Positions 42,142 through 49,824 of a stretch of 64,000 nucleotides of DNA are shown here, piece after piece. Below the pieces are notes generated by a model, which did not search any database, had not been told where the DNA came from, and saw only the letters and a list, made by a program, of their open reading frames with translations. Both the position numbers and the translations under genes were made by a program. Position 1 is the first letter of the stretch; every line of letters starts with the position of its first letter. Source of the DNA: Candidimonas nitroreducens. GTDB taxonomy: Bacteria; Pseudomonadota; Gammaproteobacteria; Burkholderiales; Burkholderiaceae_B. The stretch spans positions 248,001 through 312,000 of the forward strand of contig NZ_NJIH01000004.1 in the NCBI RefSeq assembly GCF_002209565.1, read 5' to 3'.

Positions 42142-42878
42142 GACTGCTCTCCTACGAATAGATTGCCCGCCAGTATTTCGTCCCCGGCGTCGGAAAGATC
42201 GCGCCAGATCGCCTCTGCGGCCGCGCTGGCGTCTTTGCGGCGCAAAGCGCGCAAAACGTCGTTGTGATGATGATCGGCGGTGGCCGTGCCGGTTTTATGA
42301 GAACTGAATATCTGATGCAGGTAGGGCCCGATCTGCATCCACAGGCCCTCTACCATATCCAGCATCACGACCGTGCCGGCCGCCTCGTACAGGCGGAAAT
42401 GAAAGCGCCGGTTGGCCGCCAGGTAATCCACCGCCACGCTGCGTTCGACGGCGGCGCACATGGCCGCGTGATCCTGCGCCATGGCTTCGATGTCGGCCGC
42501 GGTGATGTGCGCCAGCGCGCGATGCGTCAGCATGGGCTCGAGCGCCAGCCGAATCTGGAGGATTTCCTGGAATCGGCTGCGCGACATGTGAGGCAGGACT
42601 ACCGTGCGATTCGGACGCAGCTCGAGGGCGTGCTCGGCCACCAGGCGCTTGAGCGCGTCGCGCACCGGCATCGGGCTGGTGCCGAAGACCGCCGCCAGCG
42701 CCCGTATCGTGAATGCCTGGCCAGGCTCGAACCGGCCGGCCATGAGCGCCTGGCGGATTTTCTGATAAGTGACATCTTGCAGCTTGCTGACGGGATCGGC
42801 GCCTGCGGAGATGTGTGCCGCACCTGGCTCCATGGCCTCGAAAGCAGCCTGCAAGCCCACGACTTTCGGCCTGGCCAT
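42138..42878 (-). CDS. GntR-family regulator (FCD) of the Rieske/BKACE operon
   Basis: 246 residues. The winged-helix region has IRALAAVFGTSPMPVRDALKRLVAEHALELRPNRTV; the FCD part has ILQIRLALEPMLTHRAL and FHFRLYEAAG. As the first gene of the minus-strand operon it is likely an autoregulated repressor of the five downstream catabolic genes. The effector is probably the substrate or an early intermediate. Confidence 0.87.
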   Translation of the reverse strand: MARPKVVGLQAAFEAMEPGAAHISAGADPVSKLQDVTYQKIRQALMAGRFEPGQAFTIRALAAVFGTSPMPVRDALKRLVAEHALELRPNRTVVLPHMSRSRFQEILQIRLALEPMLTHRALAHITAADIEAMAQDHAAMCAAVERSVAVDYLAANRRFHFRLYEAAGTVVMLDMVEGLWMQIGPYLHQIFSSHKTGTATADHHHNDVLRALRRKDASAAAEAIWRDLSDAGDEILAGNLFVGEQS

Positions 42879-43391
42879 TATTGCCTCCTAAATTTGTTAT
42901 CTCAAATTATAGAGGGCAAATGAAGCCTGATCTCATTCGAAAATTCAGGGTTTATACCTAATTTTTGGTGAAAAAAATCACTTATGTCGAAGCCATGTAA
43001 AGGAATTAGTATAAATTCAGCCTATTTTCCTTTGAAAAAAGCATCAAATCAGAAATATTTTTTAGTTTTGAAATATCAAAATTGGCGCATTTCAGCCAGA
43101 ATGCCCTGATTTCTTTTAGTGCTACGCTCAATATGCTTAATTTCGTTATCACAAACAGGCAAGACAGGCTCGCCCGGGCATCCGGGCATGATGCCGATGC
43201 CTGTCTGTACGCACGCAGAATGGATTGAGCCGCCCTGGGGCAACAGACGCACAAACCCGCCGCGCCGCATCAGGCGCGAGGGTCGTTACGCACACAGCCA
43301 CTATTTCAGCCGGCCACCGAAGCGGCGGGCAGCCGGGCGCAGCGCGCCCGGAGCTCAGGGGCGGCCTATCGAATTACGCCAGCCAGCGGAG
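42879..43391. other. AT-rich intergenic region between the Rieske operon and moeA
   Basis: About 500 bp without a supported gene. Bases 42890-43140 are much richer in A/T than the surrounding genes (runs such as TTTTTGGTGAAAAAAATC) and should carry the promoter of the GntR operon. A short hairpin lies at 43172-43187 (GCCCGG/CCGGGC). This is the sharpest compositional change in the window. Confidence 0.45.
43333..43351 (-). terminator. Possible terminator hairpin after moeA
   Basis: CCGGGCGC (43333-43340) pairs with GCGCCCGG (43344-43351) around AGC, about 40 bases beyond the moeA stop on the minus strand. No T-run follows, so confidence is low. Confidence 0.3.
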
Positions 43392-44597
43392 CTATGCCAG
43401 CCAGTGCCGGCAATCGTAGTATCTGAGCAGATCGCCGTCGCGCACCTCGGTATTCACCGGCACCCGGGCAAAACCCGTGGCCCAGGGCAGAGAGCTCACC
43501 ACCCCCGAACCCTGATTGCCGTAGGGCGTGACTTCGGCCACGCCGGTGTCGGATTCCTGGGCGCGCACGCGCAGGAATTCTTCGCGCGACTCGCGGAACA
43601 CGCGGTCGGTGCGCAGGCGTGCCTGGCGCACCGGCGGCAATATTGCGGTACGGCCCTGCATGACGCGGATCAACGGCGTAACCAGCAAGGTAAACACCGT
43701 ATAGGCCGAAACCGGGTTGCCGGGCAGGCAGACAATGGGTTTGTTGCGCGCATGCGCCAGGGCCACGGGCTTGCCCGGCTTCATGCAGACTCGCCACAGA
43801 TCCAGCGTGGCGCCGGCCTGCTCGATGGCCGGCTTGACCAGGTCTTTCTCGCCGACCGACACGCCGCCCACCGTCAGCACCAGGTCGCAGTCCTTGATCA
43901 GCATCTTGAAGGCCTTGCGCACCGAGGCCTCGGTGTCGACCGCGTGCAGCACGTGCAGCACCTGCGCGCCCAGGCCGTCGACCAGCGAGGCCAGCATGGG
44001 GCCGTTGGAGTTGTAGATCTGCGCCGGCGCCAGCTTCGCGCCGGGAAAGACCAGCTCGTCGCCGGTCGTCAGTATGCCCACGCGCAGGCGCGGAAACACC
44101 GCCAGCTGGCCCACGCCCTGGGCGGCCAGCGCGGCGATCTGCGCCGCCCCGAGCACCGTTCCGGCTTCCAGCACCGTCGCCCCCTGCTGCATGTCTTCGC
44201 CGCGCTTGCGCACGTGCGCTCCGGCACGCGGCGCTTCGCGGATCTCGAGCAGGTCGTCGGCCTCGGCGCAGTCTTCCTGCATGACCACGGTATCGGCGCC
44301 TTCGGGCATCACGCTGCCAGTGAACAGCCGCGTGGCATGGCCGTCGCGCAGCGGCTGCGGACGCTGGCCGGCATAGCAGCGTTCCTGGATGGGCAGGCGC
44401 CGGCCGGGCTGATAGTCGGCGTAGCGGATCGCATAGCCGTCCATGGCGCTGTTGTCGGCCGGCGGCAGATCGAGCCTGGCGGAAACCGGGTGTGCCAGGA
44501 CGCGTCCGGCGGCCAGGTGCAACGGGCATTTTTCTGTACGGGACGGGGCCTTGCCGGCCTCGGCGAGGCGTGCCTGAGCGGTGTCGAAATCGAGCAT
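43392..44597 (-). CDS. moeA: Molybdopterin molybdenumtransferase
   Basis: 401 residues. MoeA hallmarks are MDGYAIRYADY, GSVMPEGADTVVMQED, LTTGDELV, NSNGPML and LTVGGVSVGEKDLVKPAIE, and a C-terminal domain with TPYGNQGSGVVSSL. The enzyme inserts molybdate into adenylylated molybdopterin, the last step of Moco assembly. It is the final gene of the minus-strand moaC-D-E-B-moeA operon, 22 bases after moaB. The cofactor will be required by SoxC encoded a few kilobases away. Confidence 0.93.
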   Translation of the reverse strand: MLDFDTAQARLAEAGKAPSRTEKCPLHLAAGRVLAHPVSARLDLPPADNSAMDGYAIRYADYQPGRRLPIQERCYAGQRPQPLRDGHATRLFTGSVMPEGADTVVMQEDCAEADDLLEIREAPRAGAHVRKRGEDMQQGATVLEAGTVLGAAQIAALAAQGVGQLAVFPRLRVGILTTGDELVFPGAKLAPAQIYNSNGPMLASLVDGLGAQVLHVLHAVDTEASVRKAFKMLIKDCDLVLTVGGVSVGEKDLVKPAIEQAGATLDLWRVCMKPGKPVALAHARNKPIVCLPGNPVSAYTVFTLLVTPLIRVMQGRTAILPPVRQARLRTDRVFRESREEFLRVRAQESDTGVAEVTPYGNQGSGVVSSLPWATGFARVPVNTEVRDGDLLRYYDCRHWLA

Positions 44598-44619
44598 GAG
44601 AGATGTGATGAAAGAGTAG

Positions 44620-45153
44620 CTATTGCGTGGCCAGCAGCGCCTGAAAATGGCTGCCGAAATTGCAGGGACGATGCGTGCTGTCGAGCTGTTCGCGGATGAT
44701 GCCTTCCCAGGCGGTCTTGCAGGCGCCCGTGGAGCCCGGTACGCAGAAGATCAGGGTGTTGTTGGCCGAGCCCGCGAAGGCGTCGGACTGCAGCGACGAA
44801 GAGCCGATCTCCAGGTACGACAGATGCCGGAACAATTCGCCGAAGCCGGCGATCTGCATGTCCAGCAAGGGCACGATGGCCGCCGCGGTGGACTTCTGGT
44901 GCGTATAGCCCGTGCCGCCGTTGGTGATGACGATCTGGATGCCCGGATCGGCGATCCAGTCGCTGAGCATCTTGCGGATCTGGTACAGATTGCCGCTGCT
45001 GAGGGCCCGCGCCGCGCAATGGTGCCCGGCGTCCTGCAGGCTTTGCGCCAGGTAGTCGCCCGAGCTGTCGTTGGCGGCGGTGCGCGAGTCCGATATGGTG
45101 AGGACGGCGCACTCCAGCGAGATCCTGGGCTGGTCGGCGGATGCTTTGCTCAC
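44620..45153 (-). CDS. moaB: Molybdenum cofactor biosynthesis protein MoaB (MogA-like)
   Basis: 177 residues. The MoCF-binding signature is AVLTISDSRTAANDSSGD, then VITNGGTGYTHQKSTAAAI and IFCVPGSTGACKTAWEG. In bacteria lacking a separate MogA this protein adenylates molybdopterin for MoeA. Its start overlaps the moaE stop by four bases. The residues after the GGTG site match the MoaB variant rather than MogA, but function is shared. Confidence 0.9.
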   Translation of the reverse strand: MSKASADQPRISLECAVLTISDSRTAANDSSGDYLAQSLQDAGHHCAARALSSGNLYQIRKMLSDWIADPGIQIVITNGGTGYTHQKSTAAAIVPLLDMQIAGFGELFRHLSYLEIGSSSLQSDAFAGSANNTLIFCVPGSTGACKTAWEGIIREQLDSTHRPCNFGSHFQALLATQ

Positions 45154-45755
45154 GATGAGGTTTCCTCGGTCTGGGATGTTGCGGCTTGGGATGCCGCGTT
45201 CCTGGAAATAGCGGTCTTGGGCCTTGCGGCCTGGCCGGGCACGGCCGCCGCGCTTCCGGCGGCTTCAGCCGGCACCGCCGCCGGCCCGCAACCCGCGCCC
45301 GCGGGATCGTCGCCCCACTGTGCGGTCTTGTCGGCATCAGCCTGATGCTGGCTCACCCAGAAGCTGTCGCCGTCGGCCAGGTTCTCGCGTTTCCAGAACG
45401 GGGCGCGGGTCTTGAGCGCGTCGATGATGTATTCGCAGGCCCGGAACGCATCGCCGCGGTGCGCACTGGCCACCGCCACGAACACGATTTGTTCTTTGTG
45501 GCGCAATTCGCCCACCCGGTGCACCACCAGGCTTTCCAGCACCTGCCAGCGCGCGCCGGCGGCGGCGCAGATGGCTTCGATCTCGCGCTCGCACATGCCC
45601 GGGTAGTGTTCCAGGAACAGGCTGCGGGTGGCCGCGTCCTGCGCATAGTCGCGCACATAGCCGGTGAAGGTGACAATGGCGCCCGCCGCATGGCGCCCGC
45701 GCAGCTGCGCCTGCAGGCGCGCCGCGTCGAAATCGTCCTGCTGCACGATGACCAT
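45150..45755 (-). CDS. moaE: Molybdopterin synthase catalytic subunit MoaE with C-terminal extension
   Basis: 201 residues from the ATG at 45755. The MoaE core (1-150) shows GAIVTFTGYVRD, LFLEHYPGMCEREI, VVHRVGELRHKEQIVFVAVASAHRGDAF and APFWKRE (catalytic Lys). MoaE with MoaD-thiocarboxylate converts precursor Z to molybdopterin. About 45 residues at the C-terminus (GAGCGPAAVPAEAAGSAAAV and on) are Ala/Pro-rich and are not part of the normal fold. The start at 45755 is six bases after the moaD stop. Confidence 0.9.
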   Translation of the reverse strand: MVIVQQDDFDAARLQAQLRGRHAAGAIVTFTGYVRDYAQDAATRSLFLEHYPGMCEREIEAICAAAGARWQVLESLVVHRVGELRHKEQIVFVAVASAHRGDAFRACEYIIDALKTRAPFWKRENLADGDSFWVSQHQADADKTAQWGDDPAGAGCGPAAVPAEAAGSAAAVPGQAARPKTAISRNAASQAATSQTEETSS

Positions 45756-45760
45756 GTGGC

Positions 45761-46012
45761 CTACCCCCCCGTAACAGGTTCGAATACCGCCACCTCGTCG
45801 CCCGCCTGGATGGACGCCTGGTGCGCGACGTGGCGCTGGTTGACCGCCAGGCGCAGGCGCGACACCGGCGCCAGCTGCGGATAACGGGCTTCGAGCTGGC
45901 ACAGCCAATCGGCGCCGCTGACGCTATGCGGCAGCGGCCAGGATTCCTGGCGCGTGCCGGTCAGCTCGGCCACTTGGGCGAAGTACAGAACCTTAATTGC
46001 TGCGCCATTCAC
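45761..46012 (-). CDS. moaD: Molybdopterin synthase sulfur carrier subunit MoaD
   Basis: 83 residues with a ubiquitin-like fold and the required C-terminal Gly-Gly (VFEPVTGG), which is thiocarboxylated by MoeB-type enzymes to supply sulfur. The start codon is GTG and lies 20 bases inside the moaC coding region, so translation is coupled. No moeB gene is seen nearby. Confidence 0.88.
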   Translation of the reverse strand: MNGAAIKVLYFAQVAELTGTRQESWPLPHSVSGADWLCQLEARYPQLAPVSRLRLAVNQRHVAHQASIQAGDEVAVFEPVTGG

Positions 46013-46490
46013 CGCTCTTGCCTCCGGATTTATAGGCCAGCCGCACGGTCTCGATGACGATGCCCTTGTCGGCCGCCTTGCACATGTCGTAGATGGTCAG
46101 CGCCGCCACGCTGCAGGCCGTCATGGCCTCCATTTCGACGCCGGTCTTGTAGTCGCTGCGGCAGGTGGCGCGTATGGCGACCGTATGCGCCGCGTCGTCC
46201 AGCGAGAACTCGACCCCGGCGAAGCTGAGCGGCAGGCTGTGGCACAAGGGAATCAGCTCGGCGCAGCGCTTGGCCGCCATCACGCCCGCCACATTGGCGG
46301 TGTTCAAGACCTCGCCCTTGCCGTTGTCGCGCGCGGTCAGCAGGCGGTAGGCCTGCGCGCTCATGCGCACGCGGGCTTCGGCGATGGCCGTGCGCTGCGT
46401 CGCGGCCTTGCTGCTGACGTCCACCATGCGGATATGCCCGGATTCGTCCAGATGGCTGAGGACGGGTTCGGCGGCTTCGGCTTGATTCAT
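45993..46490 (-). CDS. moaC: Cyclic pyranopterin monophosphate synthase MoaC
   Basis: 165 residues. Conserved blocks are GHIRMVDVSSKAATQRTAIAEARV, GEVLNTANVAGVMAAKRCAELIPLCHSLPLS and TGVEMEAMTACSVAALTIYDMCKAADKG, covering the active-site residues. It produces cPMP from the MoaA product. First gene of the moco operon. No moaA gene is in the window, so that step must be encoded elsewhere. Confidence 0.93.
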   Translation of the reverse strand: MNQAEAAEPVLSHLDESGHIRMVDVSSKAATQRTAIAEARVRMSAQAYRLLTARDNGKGEVLNTANVAGVMAAKRCAELIPLCHSLPLSFAGVEFSLDDAAHTVAIRATCRSDYKTGVEMEAMTACSVAALTIYDMCKAADKGIVIETVRLAYKSGGKSGEWRSN

Positions 46491-46578
46491 GGAAATACGG
46501 GTCGGTTCGGCGCGTGGGAACTCGGCCTGCCGCGCAGGGCGGGCCGAGGGCGTGTCATGGCCCTATGATAATACGCAA

Positions 46579-46596
46579 TGCCCACGGATGTGGGCA
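46579..46596 (-). terminator. Short hairpin between the secreted-protein gene and moaC
   Basis: TGCCCAC (46579-46585) pairs with GTGGGCA (46590-46596) around GGAT. On the minus strand TTGCGTATTATC follows, so it may be the 3' end of the small secreted-protein gene. TATTAT right after it could be a -10 box for moaC. Both readings are tentative. Confidence 0.35.
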
Positions 46597-46643
46597 CAAG
46601 GGATGAACAAGGTTCGGACGGATCAGGCGTCCATCCGGATGGA

Positions 46644-47036
46644 TCAGACGTCCAGCGCGTCCTTTACGCTTTCGTAGCCGATATTCTTGTCGCGCTGGAA
46701 TCCATCGATGAGCGACTGCCCCTTGGCGCGGGCCAGGGCGCTGCGGTCGGAGAGTAGCCGGCGGCCTTCGCTGGCTCCCAGCTCGAACAGGGCGTCGAAG
46801 CGCCCCATGCTCAGGCCGTGCTCGGCCGCATAGCGCATCAGATGGCTGCGGGCCGTGTTGCGGTGTTCGTCCAGGTCGTCTTCACTGACACCCAGCGCGT
46901 CGGCCGCGCCATTGGTGGCGCCGGAGATCAGCACCCACTGATCCAGGGTGGTGTCGGCATCGCGGGCCGGCACCGCATAGGCGCTGCCCAGCATGGCCAT
47001 GGAGAGAATGGCGGCGGAAAGTTTCGGTAGTATCAC
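46644..47036 (-). CDS. Small secreted protein of unknown function
   Basis: 130 residues from a GTG at 47036 that follows GGAGGTCCAC. A signal peptide (about residues 1-20, ending GSAYA) is clear. The mature part is helical and charged, with no Cys and no family I recognise. The 3' end shows a degenerate duplication: GGATCAGGCGTCCA (46620-46633) and GGATCAGACGTCCA (46641-46654), the second covering the stop. A role in the periplasm is the only thing the sequence supports. Confidence 0.6.
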   Translation of the reverse strand: MILPKLSAAILSMAMLGSAYAVPARDADTTLDQWVLISGATNGAADALGVSEDDLDEHRNTARSHLMRYAAEHGLSMGRFDALFELGASEGRRLLSDRSALARAKGQSLIDGFQRDKNIGYESVKDALDV

Positions 47037-47351
47037 GTGGACCTCCGTCTGTCTGGCGCCGGTACATCGGCGCAATGGTGAACATCGTGCCGGCCCGAAG
47101 TCCGGCGCAATGTTGGACATTGTCCGCAATAACTATTTCCGAATCATTGCCGAAGATCGGCACAGGCGTTTGCAAATGTATCAATATTGCAGGCAGGCGT
47201 ACGGCCAAGCGCGCCGCAGGCGGCGCTTGCGCCGCCGACTGCCGGGTGCAAGCCGCGCTGCCGCGCCCTGCGGCAGCGAGTCGCCCGCCCTCGTCGTATG
47301 ATTACGTTTTCAGGCCTCGTGGCCACTCACTCCCACTTACAGGAGCATCAC
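47037..47351. other. Divergent spacer before the peroxiredoxin gene
   Basis: 315 bp without a supported gene. It contains GGCGGCGC (47219-47226) facing GCGCCGCC (47229-47236), a strong 8-bp stem with a two-base gap. It must hold promoters for both divergent genes, but none is obvious by eye. Confidence 0.3.
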
Positions 47352-47855
47352 ATGACGATCAAGGTAGGGGATCACGTACCCGACGCAACGCTGGCGGAAT
47401 TCATCGAAACGGCTACCGAAGGCTGCAGCGTGGGGCCCAACAGCTTCAAGGTGGCCGACCTGGTCAAGGGCAAGACGATCGCGCTGTTCGCGGTGCCCGG
47501 CGCCTTCACGCCCACTTGCTCGAACCAGCACCTGCCGGGCTACGTCAAGCTGGCCGACGAAATCAAGGCCAAGGGCGTGGATGAAATCTGGTGCGTAGCC
47601 GTCAACGACGCCTTCGTAATGGGCGCCTGGGGCCGCGACCAGGGTGCACAGGGCAAGGTGCGCATGATGGCCGACGGCAGCGCCGAATGGACGCGCCAGC
47701 TGGGACTGGAACTGGACCTGACCGCGCGCGGCCTGGGCGTGCGCTCGCGGCGCTATTCGGCTCTGCTGAAAGACGGCGTGGTCAAGCAGCTGAATCTGGA
47801 AAACGGCGGCGAATTCAAAGTAAGCGACGCGGCCACGCTGCTGTCCCAGCTCTAA
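47352..47855 (+). CDS. Peroxiredoxin, Prx5-type
   Basis: 167 residues. The active-site motif is PGAFTPTCSNQH with the peroxidatic Cys at 56; a second Cys at 81 (EIWCVAVND) occupies a common position in bacterial Prx5 proteins. It reduces hydrogen peroxide or organic peroxides with thiol donors. The ATG at 47352 follows AGGAGCATCAC. It precedes the MFS gene on the same strand by 39 bases. Confidence 0.92.
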   Translation: MTIKVGDHVPDATLAEFIETATEGCSVGPNSFKVADLVKGKTIALFAVPGAFTPTCSNQHLPGYVKLADEIKAKGVDEIWCVAVNDAFVMGAWGRDQGAQGKVRMMADGSAEWTRQLGLELDLTARGLGVRSRRYSALLKDGVVKQLNLENGGEFKVSDAATLLSQL

Positions 47856-47894
47856 GCCCAAGCCGGGCCGCCGGGCCCGGCGCCCACCGCCCCT

Positions 47895-49244
47895 ATGTTC
47901 AAGTCGGTCGCCTCGTTTTTTTCACTCTACCTGGCCATCCTGCTGCTGCAATCGGGGGCCGGCCTGTTCAATACGTACATCGGCCTGCGGCTGACGGCGG
48001 GCTCCGTATCCGAGGTCTGGGTGGGCGCCCTGATCGCGGCCTACTACGCCGGGCTGGTGTGCGGCGCGCGCATCGGCCACAAGGTCATCATCCGGGTCGG
48101 CCACATCCGCGCCTACGGGGCCGCGGCGGCCGTCGCCACGGCCACCGTGCTGGCCCTGGCCCTGGTCGACAATTTATGGGTGTGGCTGGCATTCCGCTTC
48201 GTCGCCGGCATCGGCATGGTCACGCAGTTCATGGTGATCGAAAGCTGGCTGAACGAGCAGACCGAGAATCACCTGCGCGGACGCATATTCGCCTTCTACA
48301 TGGTGTTTTCGGGCGCCGGCACGGTGTCGGGCCAGCTGTCGCTGACGCTGTTCCCGCACCTGGACTACCAGCCGCTGGTATTCGTGGCCATATGCATGTC
48401 GCTGTGCCTGGTACCGATCGCGCTTACCGGCCGGGTGCACCCTGCGATCCAGAAGCCGGCGCCCATTTACATCAAATACTATCTGGCGCGCGTGCCCATG
48501 TCGCTGCTGGTGTTTTTCGTGGCCGGCAATATCAATGGCGCCTTCTACGGCCTGGCGCCGGTGTACGGCGCCCAGGTGGGCATGACCAACAGCGAAACGG
48601 CGGTGTACCTGGCGGTGGCGGTGGCCGCGGGCCTGGCCTCGCAATGGCCCATGGGCTGGCTGGCCGACCGCGTGAACCGCGCCGGCCTGATCCGCATCAA
48701 CGCGCTGATGCTGTTGCTGCTGACGCTGCCGCTGTGGGGCTGGTGGCACTTCCCCTTCTGGGCCCTGCTGCTGTTCTCGGCGGCCTACGGCATCTTGCAG
48801 TTCACCCTGTACCCGCTGGGCGCCGCATTCGCCAACGACAATGTCGACCCCGAGCGCCGCGTGGGGCTGTCCGCCATGCTGCTCATGGTCTACGGCGTGG
48901 GCGCCTGCCTGGGGCCCCTGTTCGTAGGCCTGCTGATGCGCCACATCGACACCGGCATGTTCTATGCATTCGTCTCGTGCTGCGCCCTGGTGCTGGTGGC
49001 CTTCGTGCGGCCGCGCAAGGTAACCGGCGCCCACCTCAGCCAGGATGCGCCGACCAATTTCGTACCCATGCCCGACAGCCTGCAGGCCTCGCCCGTGGTG
49101 GCCGAGCTCGACCCGCGCGTGGACGTGCAAAGCGACATCTCGCGCGATCCGATACTCGAGCAGACCGACGGCGAGACGCCGCAGGCCAGCGAGGTTCCAG
49201 CCGACGGCAGTATCGCGGCCGGCCTCGAAACCCAGAGCCGGTAG
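47895..49244 (+). CDS. MFS transporter, YcaD-like
   Basis: 449 residues with twelve hydrophobic segments and MFS loop features (GARIGHKVIIRVGHIRAYG; GWLADRVNRAGLIR). The pattern resembles the UMF1/YcaD group of unknown substrate. The C-terminal 65 residues are hydrophilic. It ends directly against the stop of the convergent DsrE-like gene. A functional link with the peroxiredoxin upstream is possible only from distance. Confidence 0.82.
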   Translation: MFKSVASFFSLYLAILLLQSGAGLFNTYIGLRLTAGSVSEVWVGALIAAYYAGLVCGARIGHKVIIRVGHIRAYGAAAAVATATVLALALVDNLWVWLAFRFVAGIGMVTQFMVIESWLNEQTENHLRGRIFAFYMVFSGAGTVSGQLSLTLFPHLDYQPLVFVAICMSLCLVPIALTGRVHPAIQKPAPIYIKYYLARVPMSLLVFFVAGNINGAFYGLAPVYGAQVGMTNSETAVYLAVAVAAGLASQWPMGWLADRVNRAGLIRINALMLLLLTLPLWGWWHFPFWALLLFSAAYGILQFTLYPLGAAFANDNVDPERRVGLSAMLLMVYGVGACLGPLFVGLLMRHIDTGMFYAFVSCCALVLVAFVRPRKVTGAHLSQDAPTNFVPMPDSLQASPVVAELDPRVDVQSDISRDPILEQTDGETPQASEVPADGSIAAGLETQSR

Positions 49245-49679
49245 TCAGGGCTTGATGTAGGCGTAGCCTTCGTTTTCCAGCTGGGTGATGCGCACCACGC
49301 CGGACAGCGTGAAATTGGCTTCCATTACGAAGTCGTCCTTCTTCAGCTTGCGGTTCTTCATCGTGACTTCGCACACCTCGAAGTCGACGCCGCGCGCCGC
49401 CAGAGCCGAAATCAGCGGGCCAACCTTGGCCGCATCCTTGTAGTTGCTCATCAGGAAGTCCACACCCTTGGCATTGGTCACCACGACGATCTTGGTGTTC
49501 GGAGCCACATCGAGATGGTTGCGGATATTGCGCAGGCCGGCCAGCGCCTGATGCTCGGCGTCGGAGATGTGATAGACCACGCGCGGCACCTTGGCGCTCT
49601 GGGTGTCGGCGCCCCGGGCCAGGCCGGCCATGCCCAGCATGCTTGCGGCGATGATGAATGTCAGAATCTGCTTGATCAT
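49245..49679 (-). CDS. Secreted DsrE-family protein next to the sox cluster
   Basis: 144 residues with a signal peptide (ending GLARGA). The DsrE/DsrF-like core reads RVVYHISDAEHQALAGLRNIRNHLD, KIVVVTNAKGVDFLM and ARGVDFEVCEVTMKNRK, with a single Cys near 107 at the usual active position. Cytoplasmic DsrE/TusD proteins relay sulfur; here the protein appears to be exported. It lies 145 bases downstream of soxB on the same strand, pointing to sulfur metabolism. Function is inferred. Confidence 0.75.
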   Translation of the reverse strand: MIKQILTFIIAASMLGMAGLARGADTQSAKVPRVVYHISDAEHQALAGLRNIRNHLDVAPNTKIVVVTNAKGVDFLMSNYKDAAKVGPLISALAARGVDFEVCEVTMKNRKLKKDDFVMEANFTLSGVVRITQLENEGYAYIKP

Positions 49680-49824
49680 GATTTGAACTCCGGATTAATA
49701 CAGCAAATACAGTAGAAAACTTTGAGGCTGTGAAAATGCCCGGCCGCGCCATGCCCGCGGCAGCGACCCCGAACCCCGAGCCCCGCGCCGAGTAGCGCGC
49801 GCACCGAGGCCGAAGCACAAAAAC

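Noticed and set aside
43006-43254. 82-codon minus-strand frame in the AT-rich gap
   Set aside because: No ribosome site, no family resemblance and a composition that changes along its length.
43119-44699. Large plus-strand frame opposite moeA
   Set aside because: moeA on the other strand has all family blocks; this frame is an antisense shadow.
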